Below are positions 41,336-50,372 of a stretch of DNA of 64,000 nucleotides, one piece after another. Position 1 is the first letter of the stretch, and every line of letters begins with the position of its first letter. The DNA is from Microbispora sp. H13382 (lineage in GTDB: Bacteria > Actinomycetota > Actinomycetes > Streptosporangiales > Streptosporangiaceae): positions 1 through 64,000 of the forward strand of contig NZ_JABBXA010000021.1 of assembly GCF_014161445.1 (NCBI RefSeq), in the 5' to 3' direction. The notes beneath the pieces were generated by a model. The model was not told the origin of the DNA and made no database searches. It saw nothing but the letters and a program-made list of their open reading frames with translations. Both the position numbers and the translations under genes were made by a program.

Positions 41336-41763
41336 GAGGGCTCCTCTGCCGGGTTCCTTTCGCGAGTTGGGGGACCCGCGAGCGGGCACCGGACCCGTTT
41401 CCGGTACCGGCACCCAATTGAAGTATCCCCAGGTGGACACGGATCGGGACGGGCCTTTCGGCCCGACTTCTCTACCCCGTTGACGGCGACGTGGGCCGTA
41501 TGTAACATCTGGGCAACCTGATGTAAGAAATTTGCAGTTCTAAATCTAGACTTTGCGGTTCTCCGCAAGTTCCGGCAGGAAGCACTGCGTCCGTGCGCCC
41601 CGCCACCGTCACCTTTCGTATGAAAGGACCTGAGGTGATGTCGGCCACGGCAGTGGGCAACCGGTCGCCGCCGCGACCTCGTGCGCCCCCGGTCTCCAAA
41701 TCCCCCCACGACCGCGCGGATCGGATGGCCGCCGGTCGGTTCCTGCCGGACAGAGGAACGCGA
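41336..41763 (+). other. 428-base divergent promoter region of the GerMN and GH87-like genes
   Basis: No gene is supported. Seen here: an AT-rich segment (41510-41560); a hairpin TTGCGG/CCGCAA around TTCT (near 41556); and the palindrome CCTTTCGTATGAAAGG (41612-41627), a possible operator in the leader of the beta-helix glycosidase gene. ATG codons ahead of 41764 are in frame but would precede an obvious signal peptide. Confidence 0.5.
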
Positions 41764-44700
41764 ATGTCGAAAACGCACGTCCCCTTATCGCGCTTGATCG
41801 CCGTGGTGGTCGCGGCCTGCCTGCTCGCCGTGGCCGCGCCCCTCTCCCCCGCCTCCGCAGCGGGCGGCCCCAACCTCGCGGCCGGCCGCCCCGTGACCGC
41901 GAGCAGCACCAACGGCCCGTACGTCGCGGGCAACCTCAACGACGGCGACCAGGGCACCTACTGGGAGAGCGCCGGCAGTGCCTTCCCCCAATGGGCCCAG
42001 GTGGACCTCGGCGGCGCGCGGAGCATCGACCAGGTCGTGCTCAAGCTGCCGGCGACATGGGAGGGCCGTACCCTGACGCTGTCGGTGCAGGGCAGCACCG
42101 ACGGGAGCGGCTTCGCCGCGATCGCGGGCTCCGCGGGCCGATCCTTCGCCCCCGGCTCGGGCAACACGGTGACCATCGGCTTCGCCGCGACCACGACCAG
42201 GTACGTCCGGATCAACATCACCGCCAACACCGGCTGGCCCGCCGCCCAGCTGTCCGAAATCGAGGTGTACGGCGCCGCCGCGGCCACCGGCAACCTCGCC
42301 CTCGGCAAGACCATGAGGGAGAGCGCGCACGCCGACGTGTACGGCGCGGGCAACGCCAACGACGGCAACCAGGGCACCTACTGGGAGAGCGCCAACAACG
42401 CCTTCCCCCAGTGGCTCCAGGTGGACCTCGGCGCCCCGGCAGCCGTCGGCAAGGTGGTGCTGAAGCTCCCGCCCGCCTGGGAGGCGCGTACGCAGACGCT
42501 GGCCGTGCAGGGCGGCACCGACGGCACGAACTTCTCCACCCTCGCCGCCTCCGCCGGGCACGCCTTCACCCCGGCGAGCGGCAACACCGTGACGATCACC
42601 TTCTCCACCGCGAACGTCCGGTACGTCCGGCTGACCGTCACCGCCAACACCGCCTGGCCTGCCGGGCAGATCGCCGAGTTCGAGGTGTACGGCTCGGCGC
42701 CCACCGGTGACACGCAGGCCCCCACGGCACCCTCGAACCTCGCCTACACCGAGACCACGCCGGGGCAGGTCAAGCTCACCTGGACCGCTTCCACCGACAA
42801 CGTGGGCGTCACCGGCTACGACGTCTACGCGAACAACGTGCTGCGCGGCAGCGTGGCCGGAAACATCACGACCTACACCGACACCCAGCCCGGCAGCGCC
42901 ACCGTGACGTACCACGTGCGGGCGAAGGACGCGGCCGGCAACGAGTCGGCCGACAGCAACGCCGTCACCCGCAACGGCTCGGGCGGCGGCTCCAACATGG
43001 CCGTGGGCAAGCCGATCACCGCTTCCTCCTCCACGTTCACGTACGTCGCGGCCAACGCCAACGACAACGACCTGGCGACGTACTGGGAGGGCGCGGGCGG
43101 CTCCTACCCGCAGACGCTGACCCTGCAGCTCGGCTCGAACGCCGTCGTGAGCTCGGTCGTGCTGAAGCTCGACCCCGCCGCCGCCTGGTCCACCCGTACA
43201 CAGACGGTCCAGGTGCTGGGCCGCGAGCAGAGCGCGTCGGGGTTCACCACCCTGACCGGCGCGGCCACCTACACCTTCAACCCGGCGACCGGCAACACGG
43301 TGACGATTCCGGCCTCCGGCACGGTCGCCGACGTGCAGCTCAGGTTCACCGCCAACTCCGGGGCCCCGGCCGGGCAGGTCGCCGAGTTCCAAGTGATCGG
43401 GACCCCGGCGCCCAACCCCGACCTGACCGTCACCGCGCTGTCGGCCTCCCCCGCGTCCCCGGCCGAGACCGACGCCGTCACGCTGTCGGCGACGGTGCGC
43501 AACGCGGGCAGCCTCGGCTCCGCCGCCACCACCGTGAACTTCTACCTCGACGGCGCCAAGGCGGGCACCGCGCCGGTCGGCGCGCTCGCGGCCGGCGCCT
43601 CGGCCACCGTGACGGCGGACATCGGCCGGCGCGACGCGGGCAGCTACGCGTTGAGCGCCAAGGTCGACGAGTCGAACGCGGTGATCGAGCAGAACGAGAC
43701 GAACAACTCCTTCACCGCCTCGTCGCCGCTCGTCGTGAAGCCGGTGGACAGCTCCGACCTGGTGGCCTCACCGGTGAGCTGGTCGCCGGGCAACCCCGCC
43801 GGCGGGAGCCCCGTGACGTTCACCGTGGCGATCAAGAACCAGGGCACGGTCGCGTCGGCGGGCGGCGCCCACGGGATCACGCTGGCGATCGTCAACGACG
43901 CCGGGACCGTGGTCAGGACGCTGACCGGCTCCTACAGCGGCGCGATCGCGGCCGGCGCCACGACGAGCCCGGTGAACCTGGGCACGTGGACGGCGGTCAA
44001 CGGCAGATACACGGTGAAGACGGTGCTCGCCGCCGACGCGAACGAACTGCCGGTCAAGCAGGCGAACAACACCTCCAGCCTGCCGTTCTTCGCCGGCCGC
44101 GGCGCGAACATGCCGTACGACATGTACGAGGCCGAGGACGGCGTGACCGGCGGCGGGGCGACGGTCGTCGGTCCCAACCGGACCATCGGCGACCTGGCCG
44201 GCGAGGCCTCCGGCCGCCGGGCCGTGCGGCTCACCACGACGGGCAGTTACGTCGAGTGGACGACCAAGGCCAGCACGAACACCCTGGTCACCCGCTTCTC
44301 GATCCCGGACGCGCCGGGCGGCGGCGGCACCGACGCCACGCTGAACGTCTACGTCGACGGCACCTTCCTCAAGGCCGTCAACCTGACCTCGAAGTACGCC
44401 TGGTTGTACGGCGACGAGAAGGCCCCCGGCAACTCGCCGGGGGCGGGCGGCCCGCGACACATCTACGACGAGGCCAACGTCATGCTCGGGACGACCGTCC
44501 CGGCCGGCAGCAAGATCCGGCTGCAGAAGGACGCGGCCAACACCTCCACGTACGCGATCGACTTCGTCAACCTGGAGCAGGTGTCGGCGATCCCCAACCC
44601 CGACCCCGCGACGTACGCCGTGCCCGCCGGGTTCACTCACCAGGACGTGCAGAACGCGCTCGACAAGGTGCGGATGGACACCACGGGCAAGCTCGTGGGC

Positions 44701-45780
44701 GTCTACCTGCCGCCCGGCGACTACCAGACGTCGAGCAAGTTCCAGGTGTACGGCAAGGCCGTCAAGGTGGCCGGCGCCGGGCCGTGGTTCACCCGGTTCC
44801 ACGCGCCGTCGACGCAGGAGAACACCGACATCGGCTTCCGGGCGGAGTCGTCGGCCAACGGCTCGGTGTTCTCCGGGTTCGCCTACTTCGGCAACTACAC
44901 CACCCGCATCGACGGGCCGGGCAAGGTGTTCGACTGGCAGAACGTCGCGAACATGACGATCGACAACATCTGGGTCGAGCACCAGGTCTGCATGTACTGG
45001 GGCGCGAACACCGACAACATCACGATCAAGAACTCGCGGATCCGCGACACCTTCGCCGACGGCGTCAACATGACCAACGGCAGCACGGACAACCTGGTCT
45101 CGAACATCGAGGCGAGGACGACCGGTGACGACAGCTTCGCGTTGTTCTCGGCCATCGACGCGGGAGGCGCCGACGAGAAGAACAACGTCTACGAGAACCT
45201 GACCGCGATCCTGCCGTGGCGCGCGGCCGGCATCGCCGTCTACGGCGGGTACGCGAACACGTTCAGGAACATCTACATCGCGGACACGCTGACCTACTCC
45301 GGCATCACGATCAGCTCGCTCGACTTCGGCTACCCGATGAACGGCTTCGGCGCGAGCCCGCCCACCGTGTTCGACAACATCTCGATCGTCCGCGCGGGCG
45401 GTCACTTCTGGGGCCAGCAGACCTTCCCGGCGATCTGGGTCTTCTCCGCCTCGAAGGTGTTCCAGGGCATACGCGTCAGCAACGTGGACATCGTCGATCC
45501 GACGTACTCGGGGATCATGTTCCAGACGAACTACGACAACGGCCGGCCGCAGAACCCCATCAAGGACACGGTCTTCACCAACGTCTCGATCTCGGGCGCG
45601 CACCGGAGCGGCGACGCGTTCGACGCCAAGTCGGGCTTCGGGCTCTGGGCGAACGAGATGCCGGAGCCGAACCAGGGCCCGGCGGTCGGATCGGTGACCT
45701 TCAACAACCTGCGGCTCAGCGACAACTACCAGGACGTCAGGAACACCACGTCCACCTTCACCATCGACATCAAACCCTGA
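41764..45780 (+). CDS. secreted multi-domain beta-helix glycosidase, GH87-like
   Basis: A 1338-residue extracellular enzyme. After a signal peptide (about 1-36) come two discoidin-type CBMs (NLAAGRPVTASS, about 38-160; NLALGKTMRESAH, about 175-315), a fibronectin III domain (about 320-405), a third discoidin domain (about 415-550), two CARDB-type domains (about 555-775), a CBM35/6 domain (DMYEAEDGV, about 785-945) and a right-handed beta-helix catalytic domain (about 950-1338). Clustered Asp in IRDTFADGVNMTNGS and TTGDDSFALFS resemble GH87 alpha-1,3-glucanase/mycodextranase. It probably attacks fungal or bacterial alpha-glucan. The GH family is my best match, not certain; export and architecture are clear. 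Confidence 0.8.
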   Translation: MSKTHVPLSRLIAVVVAACLLAVAAPLSPASAAGGPNLAAGRPVTASSTNGPYVAGNLNDGDQGTYWESAGSAFPQWAQVDLGGARSIDQVVLKLPATWEGRTLTLSVQGSTDGSGFAAIAGSAGRSFAPGSGNTVTIGFAATTTRYVRINITANTGWPAAQLSEIEVYGAAAATGNLALGKTMRESAHADVYGAGNANDGNQGTYWESANNAFPQWLQVDLGAPAAVGKVVLKLPPAWEARTQTLAVQGGTDGTNFSTLAASAGHAFTPASGNTVTITFSTANVRYVRLTVTANTAWPAGQIAEFEVYGSAPTGDTQAPTAPSNLAYTETTPGQVKLTWTASTDNVGVTGYDVYANNVLRGSVAGNITTYTDTQPGSATVTYHVRAKDAAGNESADSNAVTRNGSGGGSNMAVGKPITASSSTFTYVAANANDNDLATYWEGAGGSYPQTLTLQLGSNAVVSSVVLKLDPAAAWSTRTQTVQVLGREQSASGFTTLTGAATYTFNPATGNTVTIPASGTVADVQLRFTANSGAPAGQVAEFQVIGTPAPNPDLTVTALSASPASPAETDAVTLSATVRNAGSLGSAATTVNFYLDGAKAGTAPVGALAAGASATVTADIGRRDAGSYALSAKVDESNAVIEQNETNNSFTASSPLVVKPVDSSDLVASPVSWSPGNPAGGSPVTFTVAIKNQGTVASAGGAHGITLAIVNDAGTVVRTLTGSYSGAIAAGATTSPVNLGTWTAVNGRYTVKTVLAADANELPVKQANNTSSLPFFAGRGANMPYDMYEAEDGVTGGGATVVGPNRTIGDLAGEASGRRAVRLTTTGSYVEWTTKASTNTLVTRFSIPDAPGGGGTDATLNVYVDGTFLKAVNLTSKYAWLYGDEKAPGNSPGAGGPRHIYDEANVMLGTTVPAGSKIRLQKDAANTSTYAIDFVNLEQVSAIPNPDPATYAVPAGFTHQDVQNALDKVRMDTTGKLVGVYLPPGDYQTSSKFQVYGKAVKVAGAGPWFTRFHAPSTQENTDIGFRAESSANGSVFSGFAYFGNYTTRIDGPGKVFDWQNVANMTIDNIWVEHQVCMYWGANTDNITIKNSRIRDTFADGVNMTNGSTDNLVSNIEARTTGDDSFALFSAIDAGGADEKNNVYENLTAILPWRAAGIAVYGGYANTFRNIYIADTLTYSGITISSLDFGYPMNGFGASPPTVFDNISIVRAGGHFWGQQTFPAIWVFSASKVFQGIRVSNVDIVDPTYSGIMFQTNYDNGRPQNPIKDTVFTNVSISGAHRSGDAFDAKSGFGLWANEMPEPNQGPAVGSVTFNNLRLSDNYQDVRNTTSTFTIDIKP

Positions 45781-45784
45781 TCAC

Positions 45785-45946
45785 ATGAGAAGCGCCGCCG
45801 GAGAGATTCCTCTCCGGCGGCGCTCGCCGTCCTGCGAGGGTCCCGGCGCGCGTACAACTGGTCCACAAGTCGATCCGGAGTGGGTGTGGGACTGGTGCTT
45901 CGAGTGGGACGGCGGCGGCTACGGCATGTGCTGGCGCCACCTCTGA
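45785..45946 (+). CDS. possible Trp- and Cys-rich 53-residue peptide
   Basis: A frame open from ATG 45785 to TGA 45946 ends in the striking WVWDWCFEWDGGGYGMCW: five Trp, two Cys, several acidic residues and a Gly run. The ATG falls inside the transcription hairpin, so a start there is doubtful and no other start with a ribosome site is seen. It could be a gene remnant, a tiny peptide or chance. It lies between two terminator hairpins. Confidence 0.25.
   Translation: MRSAAGEIPLRRRSPSCEGPGARTTGPQVDPEWVWDWCFEWDGGGYGMCWRHL
45791..45824 (+). terminator. strong hairpin after the GH87-like gene
   Basis: A perfect 15-bp stem, AGCGCCGCCGGAGAG (45791-45805) with CTCTCCGGCGGCGCT (45810-45824), around a four-base loop, ten bases after the glycosidase stop. 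Confidence 0.9.
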
Positions 45947-45962
45947 GTCACCCCGCGCCGAC

Positions 45963-45993
45963 GCGCCCCGCCATCTCGAGGACGGCGGGGCGC
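45963..45993. terminator. hairpin between the peptide ORF and the GH12 gene
   Basis: GCGCCCCGCC (45963-45972) pairs with GGCGGGGCGC (45984-45993) and is followed on the plus strand by TTCTCGTGTTC. It would end transcription of the short peptide frame, or of the GH12 gene from the other side. Confidence 0.75.
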
Positions 45994-46045
45994 TTCTCGT
46001 GTTCATCCGACGGGCCGGGAGCCGCCAGGGTGTGGTGTCAGGGCG

Positions 46046-47179
46046 TCACGAGCAGCGGGTGCCGTTCAGCGTGAAGCCGGTCGGGTCGCCGTTCGAGCCG
46101 CTCCAGGTGCCCTGGAAGCCGAACGAGACGTTGCCGCCCGCCGGGATCGAGCTGTTGTACGACAGGTTCTTCGCGGTCACCGACGACCCGCTCTGGGTGA
46201 CGTCGGCGCTCCAGTAGCCGGTGATCCTCTGGCCGCTCGGGAAGGAGAAGCCGACGTTCCAGCCGTTCACCGGGCTGGAGGAGGTGTTGGTGACGGTCAC
46301 GTTGCCGGTGAAGCCGCCCTGCCACTCGCTCTTGCTGTAGCTCACCCGGCAGGCGCCGCCGCCGTTGCCGTTCCCGCCGGTCGGCGAGACGGTGGGGCTC
46401 GGCGAGGGGCTCTGGACCACGCCGCCGATGCTGTAGGAGAAGTTGTTCACCGCGAGGCCGGCGCCGCCCACCCAGGGCTCGAATCCGGCCTGGACGCTGG
46501 TGAGGTACCACGACCGCTGGGCGTAACCCCTGTTCACCATGTCGTCGAAGAAGGTCCGTACGGCGAAGTTGATGGAGTTCGTCGGGGAGGTACGCACGTA
46601 GGAGACGACGTTCCAGCCGGTGTTGCCGAACCAGACGTCCCACGTGCCGCCCGCGAGATTGACCGTGCCGACCTTCGAGCCGACGGGCTGGACCGAGCCG
46701 GTGTGGTTCAGCCAGACCATGAGCTCGGCGCCGGTGTTCTGGCCGTCCCGGCGCGCCGTGGGGTCGAACCAGATGTCGTACGCGGCGTCGTAGACCCCCG
46801 AGCCCGGGTAGCTCATGCTGACGCTGGTCTGGACCGTGTTGAACTGGCTGTTGCCGACCGCGAGGGGCAGGCCGCTGCCGCTGGAGCAGTTGGCGTAGTG
46901 GCAGCCGGCGTAGACGGCGGGGTACGACGCCGGCGCGCCGTTCTGCGCCTTGTTGTGCCCCGCCTGCGTCACCGTGAAGCCGGTGTTGGTGACGTTGATG
47001 CACTGCTGGGCGTCGCTGCCCCAGACGTTGTTGATGACGACGTACTTGCCGCCCTGGATCGTGGTCGATCCGTACTTCTCGCAGATCGTGGTGTCCGCGT
47101 GCGCCGCCTGACCGACGACGAGCGACGCGGCGACGGAGCCGAGCATGGCGAGGCCCGCCGTGATCAATCGCATCCTCAT
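46046..47179 (-). CDS. secreted endoglucanase, GH12 with CBM2
   Basis: A 377-residue enzyme: signal peptide (about 1-30), GH12 domain (about 32-255) and a CBM2 (about 275-377: SKSEWQGGFTGNVTVTN, NGWNVGFSFPSGQ) after a Pro-Ser linker. The nucleophile Glu lies in AELMVWLNH and the acid/base Glu in AGFEPWVGG, both as in GH12 cellulases like Streptomyces CelB. It hydrolyses beta-1,4-glucan outside the cell. ATG 47179 or 47173 are both possible starts. A GAAACTTTC motif 101 bases upstream links it to the CE15 esterase. Confidence 0.93.
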   Translation of the reverse strand: MRMRLITAGLAMLGSVAASLVVGQAAHADTTICEKYGSTTIQGGKYVVINNVWGSDAQQCINVTNTGFTVTQAGHNKAQNGAPASYPAVYAGCHYANCSSGSGLPLAVGNSQFNTVQTSVSMSYPGSGVYDAAYDIWFDPTARRDGQNTGAELMVWLNHTGSVQPVGSKVGTVNLAGGTWDVWFGNTGWNVVSYVRTSPTNSINFAVRTFFDDMVNRGYAQRSWYLTSVQAGFEPWVGGAGLAVNNFSYSIGGVVQSPSPSPTVSPTGGNGNGGGACRVSYSKSEWQGGFTGNVTVTNTSSSPVNGWNVGFSFPSGQRITGYWSADVTQSGSSVTAKNLSYNSSIPAGGNVSFGFQGTWSGSNGDPTGFTLNGTRCS

Positions 47180-47279
47180 GCCCCGGACGATAGACATCGG
47201 GCAAAGACGCGTGACATGGCCCGTTTTGGTCGACAACGTGGACGAAATCTCGACCAGCGACAACACCCTTACCGTGAGT

Positions 47280-47288
47280 GAAACTTTC
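47280..47288 (-). promoter_or_regulatory. GAAACTTTC motif upstream of the GH12 gene
   Basis: GAAACTTTC, also found in CGAAACTTTC at 15418-15427 upstream of the CE15 gene, here within GTGAAACTTTCAGTTAC. It is 101 bases before the GH12 start and about 85 before the divergent DUF488 gene, in a position to control either. Confidence 0.55.
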
Positions 47289-47371
47289 AGTTACACGCCC
47301 TGTCCGGCTGCCGGACGCCCGGCGTACGCCGTCACCCGCTGGGGAGGATGGCCGCAGGAGGAGGTGAGGCG

Positions 47372-47728
47372 ATGGCCGTCACAGTCCGTCGCGTGTACGA
47401 GGACCCCGCGCCCGGGGACGGGACGCGGGTGCTGGTCGACCGGGTGTGGCCGCGCGGCCTCACCAAGGAGGCCGCTCACCTGGACGAATGGGCCAAGGAC
47501 GTGGCGCCGTCCGGCGAGCTGCGCTCCTGGTACGGCCACGTCCCGGAGAGGTTCGCCGAGTTCCGCAGCCGCTACCTCGCGGAGTTGGACGACCCCGAGC
47601 GGCGGGCCGCCCTCGACCGGCTGCGCCGGCTCATGGAGAACGGGCCGCTGACCCTGCTCACCGCGACCAGGGACGTCGAGCACAGCCAGGCCGCCGTCCT
47701 CGCCGAGGTCCTGTCCGAGAGCCGGTAA
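47372..47728 (+). CDS. DUF488 family protein
   Basis: A 118-residue cytosolic protein beginning VRRVYEDPAPGDGTRVLVDRVWPRGLTKEAA and having SWYGHVPERFAEFRSRY and LLTATRDVEHSQA, the three usual blocks of DUF488/YeaO-type proteins. No proven function. ATG 47372 is preceded by GGAGGTGAGGCG, a strong ribosome site, so this start is preferred over the ATG at 47348. It is convergent with the envelope operon, whose last gene ends four bases on. Confidence 0.9.
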   Translation: MAVTVRRVYEDPAPGDGTRVLVDRVWPRGLTKEAAHLDEWAKDVAPSGELRSWYGHVPERFAEFRSRYLAELDDPERRAALDRLRRLMENGPLTLLTATRDVEHSQAAVLAEVLSESR

Positions 47729-47731
47729 GGG

Positions 47732-48307
47732 CTAGCGGGTCGCGCGGGTCCGGTGGCCGCCGGTGAGGTTGAGCCGGACCATCGCGGGAAGGCGGTGCAG
47801 GCCGAGCGTGGTGCGCAGGTTCGGGACGGCCTCGTCGTGCAACCGCGTGACCAGCGCCCCGAGGTCGGCCGGTTCCACGGCGGAGACACCCAGGTCGAGG
47901 CGTGGGTGATCGGACGGGCCGCGCAGCACGGCGTGCGCCCTGCGCACGTCCGGATAGGCACTGACCTGCTCGGCGAGGGCCTCGCTCGCGGGATGCGCGT
48001 CGACCTCGGTGACCCCCGCCGTGCCCGACTCGAGGCGCAGTCTGCGCAGCCGGTCGACCCGCAGCAGCGCCAGCAGCCAGGCCAGTCCGATGAGCGCGAG
48101 CACGGCGCCCACGGCGGCCAGGACCGGCCAGAACCACGGCGTCGTCGCCGCGAAGCTCCTGGTCCCGGCGTCCAGCACGGGGCGCCGCGCGGCGGCGCCG
48201 CCGAAGGCGCCGAGCGCCCGCGCGAGCGCCAGGCCGCCCGCGACCAGCGGCACCAGCCCGCACAGGGCGAGCCCGATGCGGTTGCCTTTGCCCGATCTCG
48301 TCCTCAC
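47732..48307 (-). CDS. membrane protein of the Asp23 operon (DUF6286/AmaP-like, second)
   Basis: A 191-residue protein with two membrane helices (about residues 10-33 and 52-75: RIGLALCGLVPLVAGG and WFWPVLAAVGAVLALIGLAWLLAL) and an Asp23-like or alkaline-shock-like soluble domain after it. It is the last of six genes in the envelope operon and probably anchors Asp23 proteins at the membrane, as AmaP does in other bacteria. GTG 48307 follows GGAGGAGATCGG. 89 bases separate it from the preceding gene. Confidence 0.72.
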   Translation of the reverse strand: MRTRSGKGNRIGLALCGLVPLVAGGLALARALGAFGGAAARRPVLDAGTRSFAATTPWFWPVLAAVGAVLALIGLAWLLALLRVDRLRRLRLESGTAGVTEVDAHPASEALAEQVSAYPDVRRAHAVLRGPSDHPRLDLGVSAVEPADLGALVTRLHDEAVPNLRTTLGLHRLPAMVRLNLTGGHRTRATR

Positions 48308-48396
48308 AGCCGATCTCCTCCAGCGCTTGTCCGCCACCGTGCGAAGCGGGCTTCTGTGTGCCACGGCTCGTGAGCGCTCCACCAGGGCCCTCGTGG

Positions 48397-49005
48397 TCAG
48401 GACGGGCCGTTGACCCGGACGTGCAGCGAGACGTGGTGGGCCGGGGCGAGCCGGGCCAGTTCGTCGCCGACGGCCGCTCGCACACGCTCCCCGATCGCCG
48501 CCGTGTCGCGCAGGTCGGTCCGGACCGACACGTCGGCGTGCCAGCCGCGCATCCGCGCCCCGGCCGCGCGCACCCCGTCCACCGCGTTCGCCCTGGCTCT
48601 CAGCGCCCGCGCCAGCGTGCGTCGCGGCAGGCCGACCATCAGGTCGGGGTCCCCGGTTCGCAGCGCGACCATCCGCCCCCGTCCGGGAACCGCCGCGATC
48701 AGTATCAGCACCAGGCCGATCAGGGCCAGCGCGCCGGCCACCGCGAGGGCCCGGTCGTCGTTCCAGGCCGTGGTGCTCGCCGAGCGTGCCCACTGCTCGT
48801 ACGGCACGATCCTGATGGGACGCCCCAGTAGCGCGGCGACCACATGGGCGGCGGTCAGACCGCCGATCGCCAACAGGGCGAGCGCGGCGACCGCGGCGGG
48901 CAGCCCTCGATTGGGCCGGAAGGCCCGGGTGGCTCTCGCGCCCTCGAACCCCCGAGCAGGCACGAAGAGCGGGAGCTTCTCAGACGGGCCTCGTCCTTCG
49001 GTCAT
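48397..49005 (-). CDS. DUF6286 membrane protein (AmaP-like, first)
   Basis: A 202-residue protein with two membrane helices (AAVAALALLAIGGLTAAHVVAAL, about 36-58, and ALAVAGALALIGLVLILIAAV, about 85-105) and a C-terminal soluble domain ending SLHVRVNG. DUF6286 proteins regularly accompany Asp23 genes in actinobacteria. Its start overlaps the preceding Asp23 gene by 26 bases, so translation is coupled. Likely role: membrane anchor in the envelope-stress complex. The ribosome site is GAGGAGGGG. Confidence 0.78.
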   Translation of the reverse strand: MTEGRGPSEKLPLFVPARGFEGARATRAFRPNRGLPAAVAALALLAIGGLTAAHVVAALLGRPIRIVPYEQWARSASTTAWNDDRALAVAGALALIGLVLILIAAVPGRGRMVALRTGDPDLMVGLPRRTLARALRARANAVDGVRAAGARMRGWHADVSVRTDLRDTAAIGERVRAAVGDELARLAPAHHVSLHVRVNGPS

Positions 49006-49318
49006 CGCCCCTCCTCGGCCCGGGCCGCTGCTCGGGCACCAGCTCCACGACCTCGATGTCCACGTTCTCCACGGCGATGCCGGTGAGCTCCCGCAGCCGC
49101 CGCCGCACTCGTTCGCGGATCTCGGCGGCCAGCCGCGGCACCGGCGCCGGGTAGCGCACAGCCAGGTCGTAGTGGACCGCCGCGACCGCCCCGCTCACCG
49201 ACGCCGACACGTGGGGCCGGCCGGTCACGTGCTCGTCCTCGCTCGCCAGTCTCTCGGCGATCTTCGTGAAGGCGCGGTCCGAGATCGTCGTCGTCCCGCG
49301 CGCCGCCGGCACGCTCAC
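48980..49318 (-). CDS. Asp23/Gls24 family protein (short)
   Basis: A 112-residue Asp23 domain: GTTTISDRAFTKIAERLAS (about residues 7-25), a beta region with HYDLAVRYPAPVPRLAAEIRERV, and VENVDIEVVELVPEQ. Asp23 proteins assemble at the cytoplasmic membrane and respond to alkaline or envelope stress. GTG 49318 overlaps the stop of the small membrane protein (GTGA). The last about 20 residues are Arg-rich. Fourth gene of the operon. Confidence 0.85.
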   Translation of the reverse strand: MSVPAARGTTTISDRAFTKIAERLASEDEHVTGRPHVSASVSGAVAAVHYDLAVRYPAPVPRLAAEIRERVRRRLRELTGIAVENVDIEVVELVPEQRPGPRRGDDRRTRPV

Positions 49319-49500
49319 TGCCGTCTCGGGTGCATCTGCGGCAGGCGCACGCCGCCTTCGAGCACCATGCCGACGAAGAACCCGACGATGCCGAGCACCA
49401 GCACGATGAGGAACGCGTTGAGGCCGCCGAAGGCCCCGACGACCCCCAGCACGGTGCCGAACAGCAGTCCCGCGAGGGCCCAGACCGGATACCCTTCCAT
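49315..49500 (-). CDS. small two-helix membrane protein
   Basis: A 61-residue hydrophobic protein with two membrane helices (WALAGLLFGTVLGVVGAFGG and FLIVLVLGIVGFFVGMVLEGG) and a short polar tail. It lies inside the Asp23 operon, overlapping both neighbours, and resembles the small membrane proteins commonly found there (DUF2273-like in position and topology). ATG 49500; a TTG at 49506 lies nearer the GGAAGG ribosome site and is an alternative start. Confidence 0.75.
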   Translation of the reverse strand: MEGYPVWALAGLLFGTVLGVVGAFGGLNAFLIVLVLGIVGFFVGMVLEGGVRLPQMHPRRQ

Positions 49501-49502
49501 GA

Positions 49503-49841
49503 TCAATCATTCCTTCCACTGTCGTCAGTGACCACGTCGGCGATCGTCACGTCCACCCTGCGGCCGCCCGCGAGGCCGCCGATCGCGTCACGGACCAGGT
49601 CTGCCACCTCCGGCAGCGGCCTGCCGTACCGGGCGACGACGTCGACCTCGATCGCGTCGTCCCGTACGGCGACACCCGCGACCTGACCACCGGGCAGGTA
49701 TGTCGCGACCACCCCGAACGGTCCCCGGGACAGGCCGGCGACGTCGGGGCACGACAGCACACGGTCGGCGAGCCGCCGGGCGGACACCTCGCGTTCCTCG
49801 CCCTCCCGCTCCACGTCCGCCCTCTCCGGAACGGTGTTCAC
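49503..49841 (-). CDS. hypothetical Asp23-operon protein
   Basis: A 112-residue soluble protein with a charged N-terminus (REGEEREVSARRLADRVL) and a domain (VAVRDDAIEVDVVARYGRPLPEVADLVRDAI) that looks like a shortened Asp23/Gls24 fold. Probably an Asp23 partner. The GTG at 49841 overlaps the previous stop as GTGA and its own stop overlaps the next start, so the whole operon is tightly coupled. Confidence 0.7.
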   Translation of the reverse strand: MNTVPERADVEREGEEREVSARRLADRVLSCPDVAGLSRGPFGVVATYLPGGQVAGVAVRDDAIEVDVVARYGRPLPEVADLVRDAIGGLAGGRRVDVTIADVVTDDSGRND

Positions 49842-50314
49842 AGGACTCGCGGCTCCCCTTCGGCGGACTCCTGCGCCTCCTCCTGCCTCGGCAGGTGGAC
49901 GTCGTCGACCGCGATGTTCACCTCGGTGACCTCCAGCCCGCACATGCGCTCCACGGCGCGGATCACGTGACTGCGCACCGCCTGCGCGAGGTCGGGGATC
50001 GCGACGCCGTACTCGACGATGAGATGGATGTCCACGGCGGCCTGCCGCTCGCCGACCTCCACCGCCATGCCCCGGGTGACGCCGTTCTCGCCGCCGAACG
50101 CGCCCTTGATCGCGCCGAACGCGCGGGCCGTGCCGGTGCCGAAGTCGTGGACCCCGTCGATCTCGCGGGCCGCCATGCCGGCGATCTTGGCGACCACTCC
50201 GTCGGCGATCGTGGTGCGGCCCCGCTCGGTCACCAGGCCGGAACCGCCCTGCACTCCGAAAGACCGCCCGGACGCCTGCTCGACGGTCGCGGTCGACGTT
50301 CTGGTTTCGGTCAT
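49838..50314 (-). CDS. Asp23/Gls24 envelope-stress protein
   Basis: A 158-residue Asp23 protein with the complete domain: GRTTIADGVVAKIAGMAAREIDGVHDF (about residues 31-57), VEVGERQAAVDIHLIVEYGV and VTEVNIAVDDVHL. These cytosolic proteins polymerise under the membrane and are strongly stress-induced. It is the first operon gene; a sigma-B-like promoter (50373-50396) lies 59 bases ahead. ATG 50314 follows GGGGGAG. Confidence 0.92.
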   Translation of the reverse strand: MTETRTSTATVEQASGRSFGVQGGSGLVTERGRTTIADGVVAKIAGMAAREIDGVHDFGTGTARAFGAIKGAFGGENGVTRGMAVEVGERQAAVDIHLIVEYGVAIPDLAQAVRSHVIRAVERMCGLEVTEVNIAVDDVHLPRQEEAQESAEGEPRVL

Positions 50315-50372
50315 GTGACTCCCCCGCTTCGTACGCGCGGTTCGTGCCGCTTCCCGCCGATACATGCCCGTG

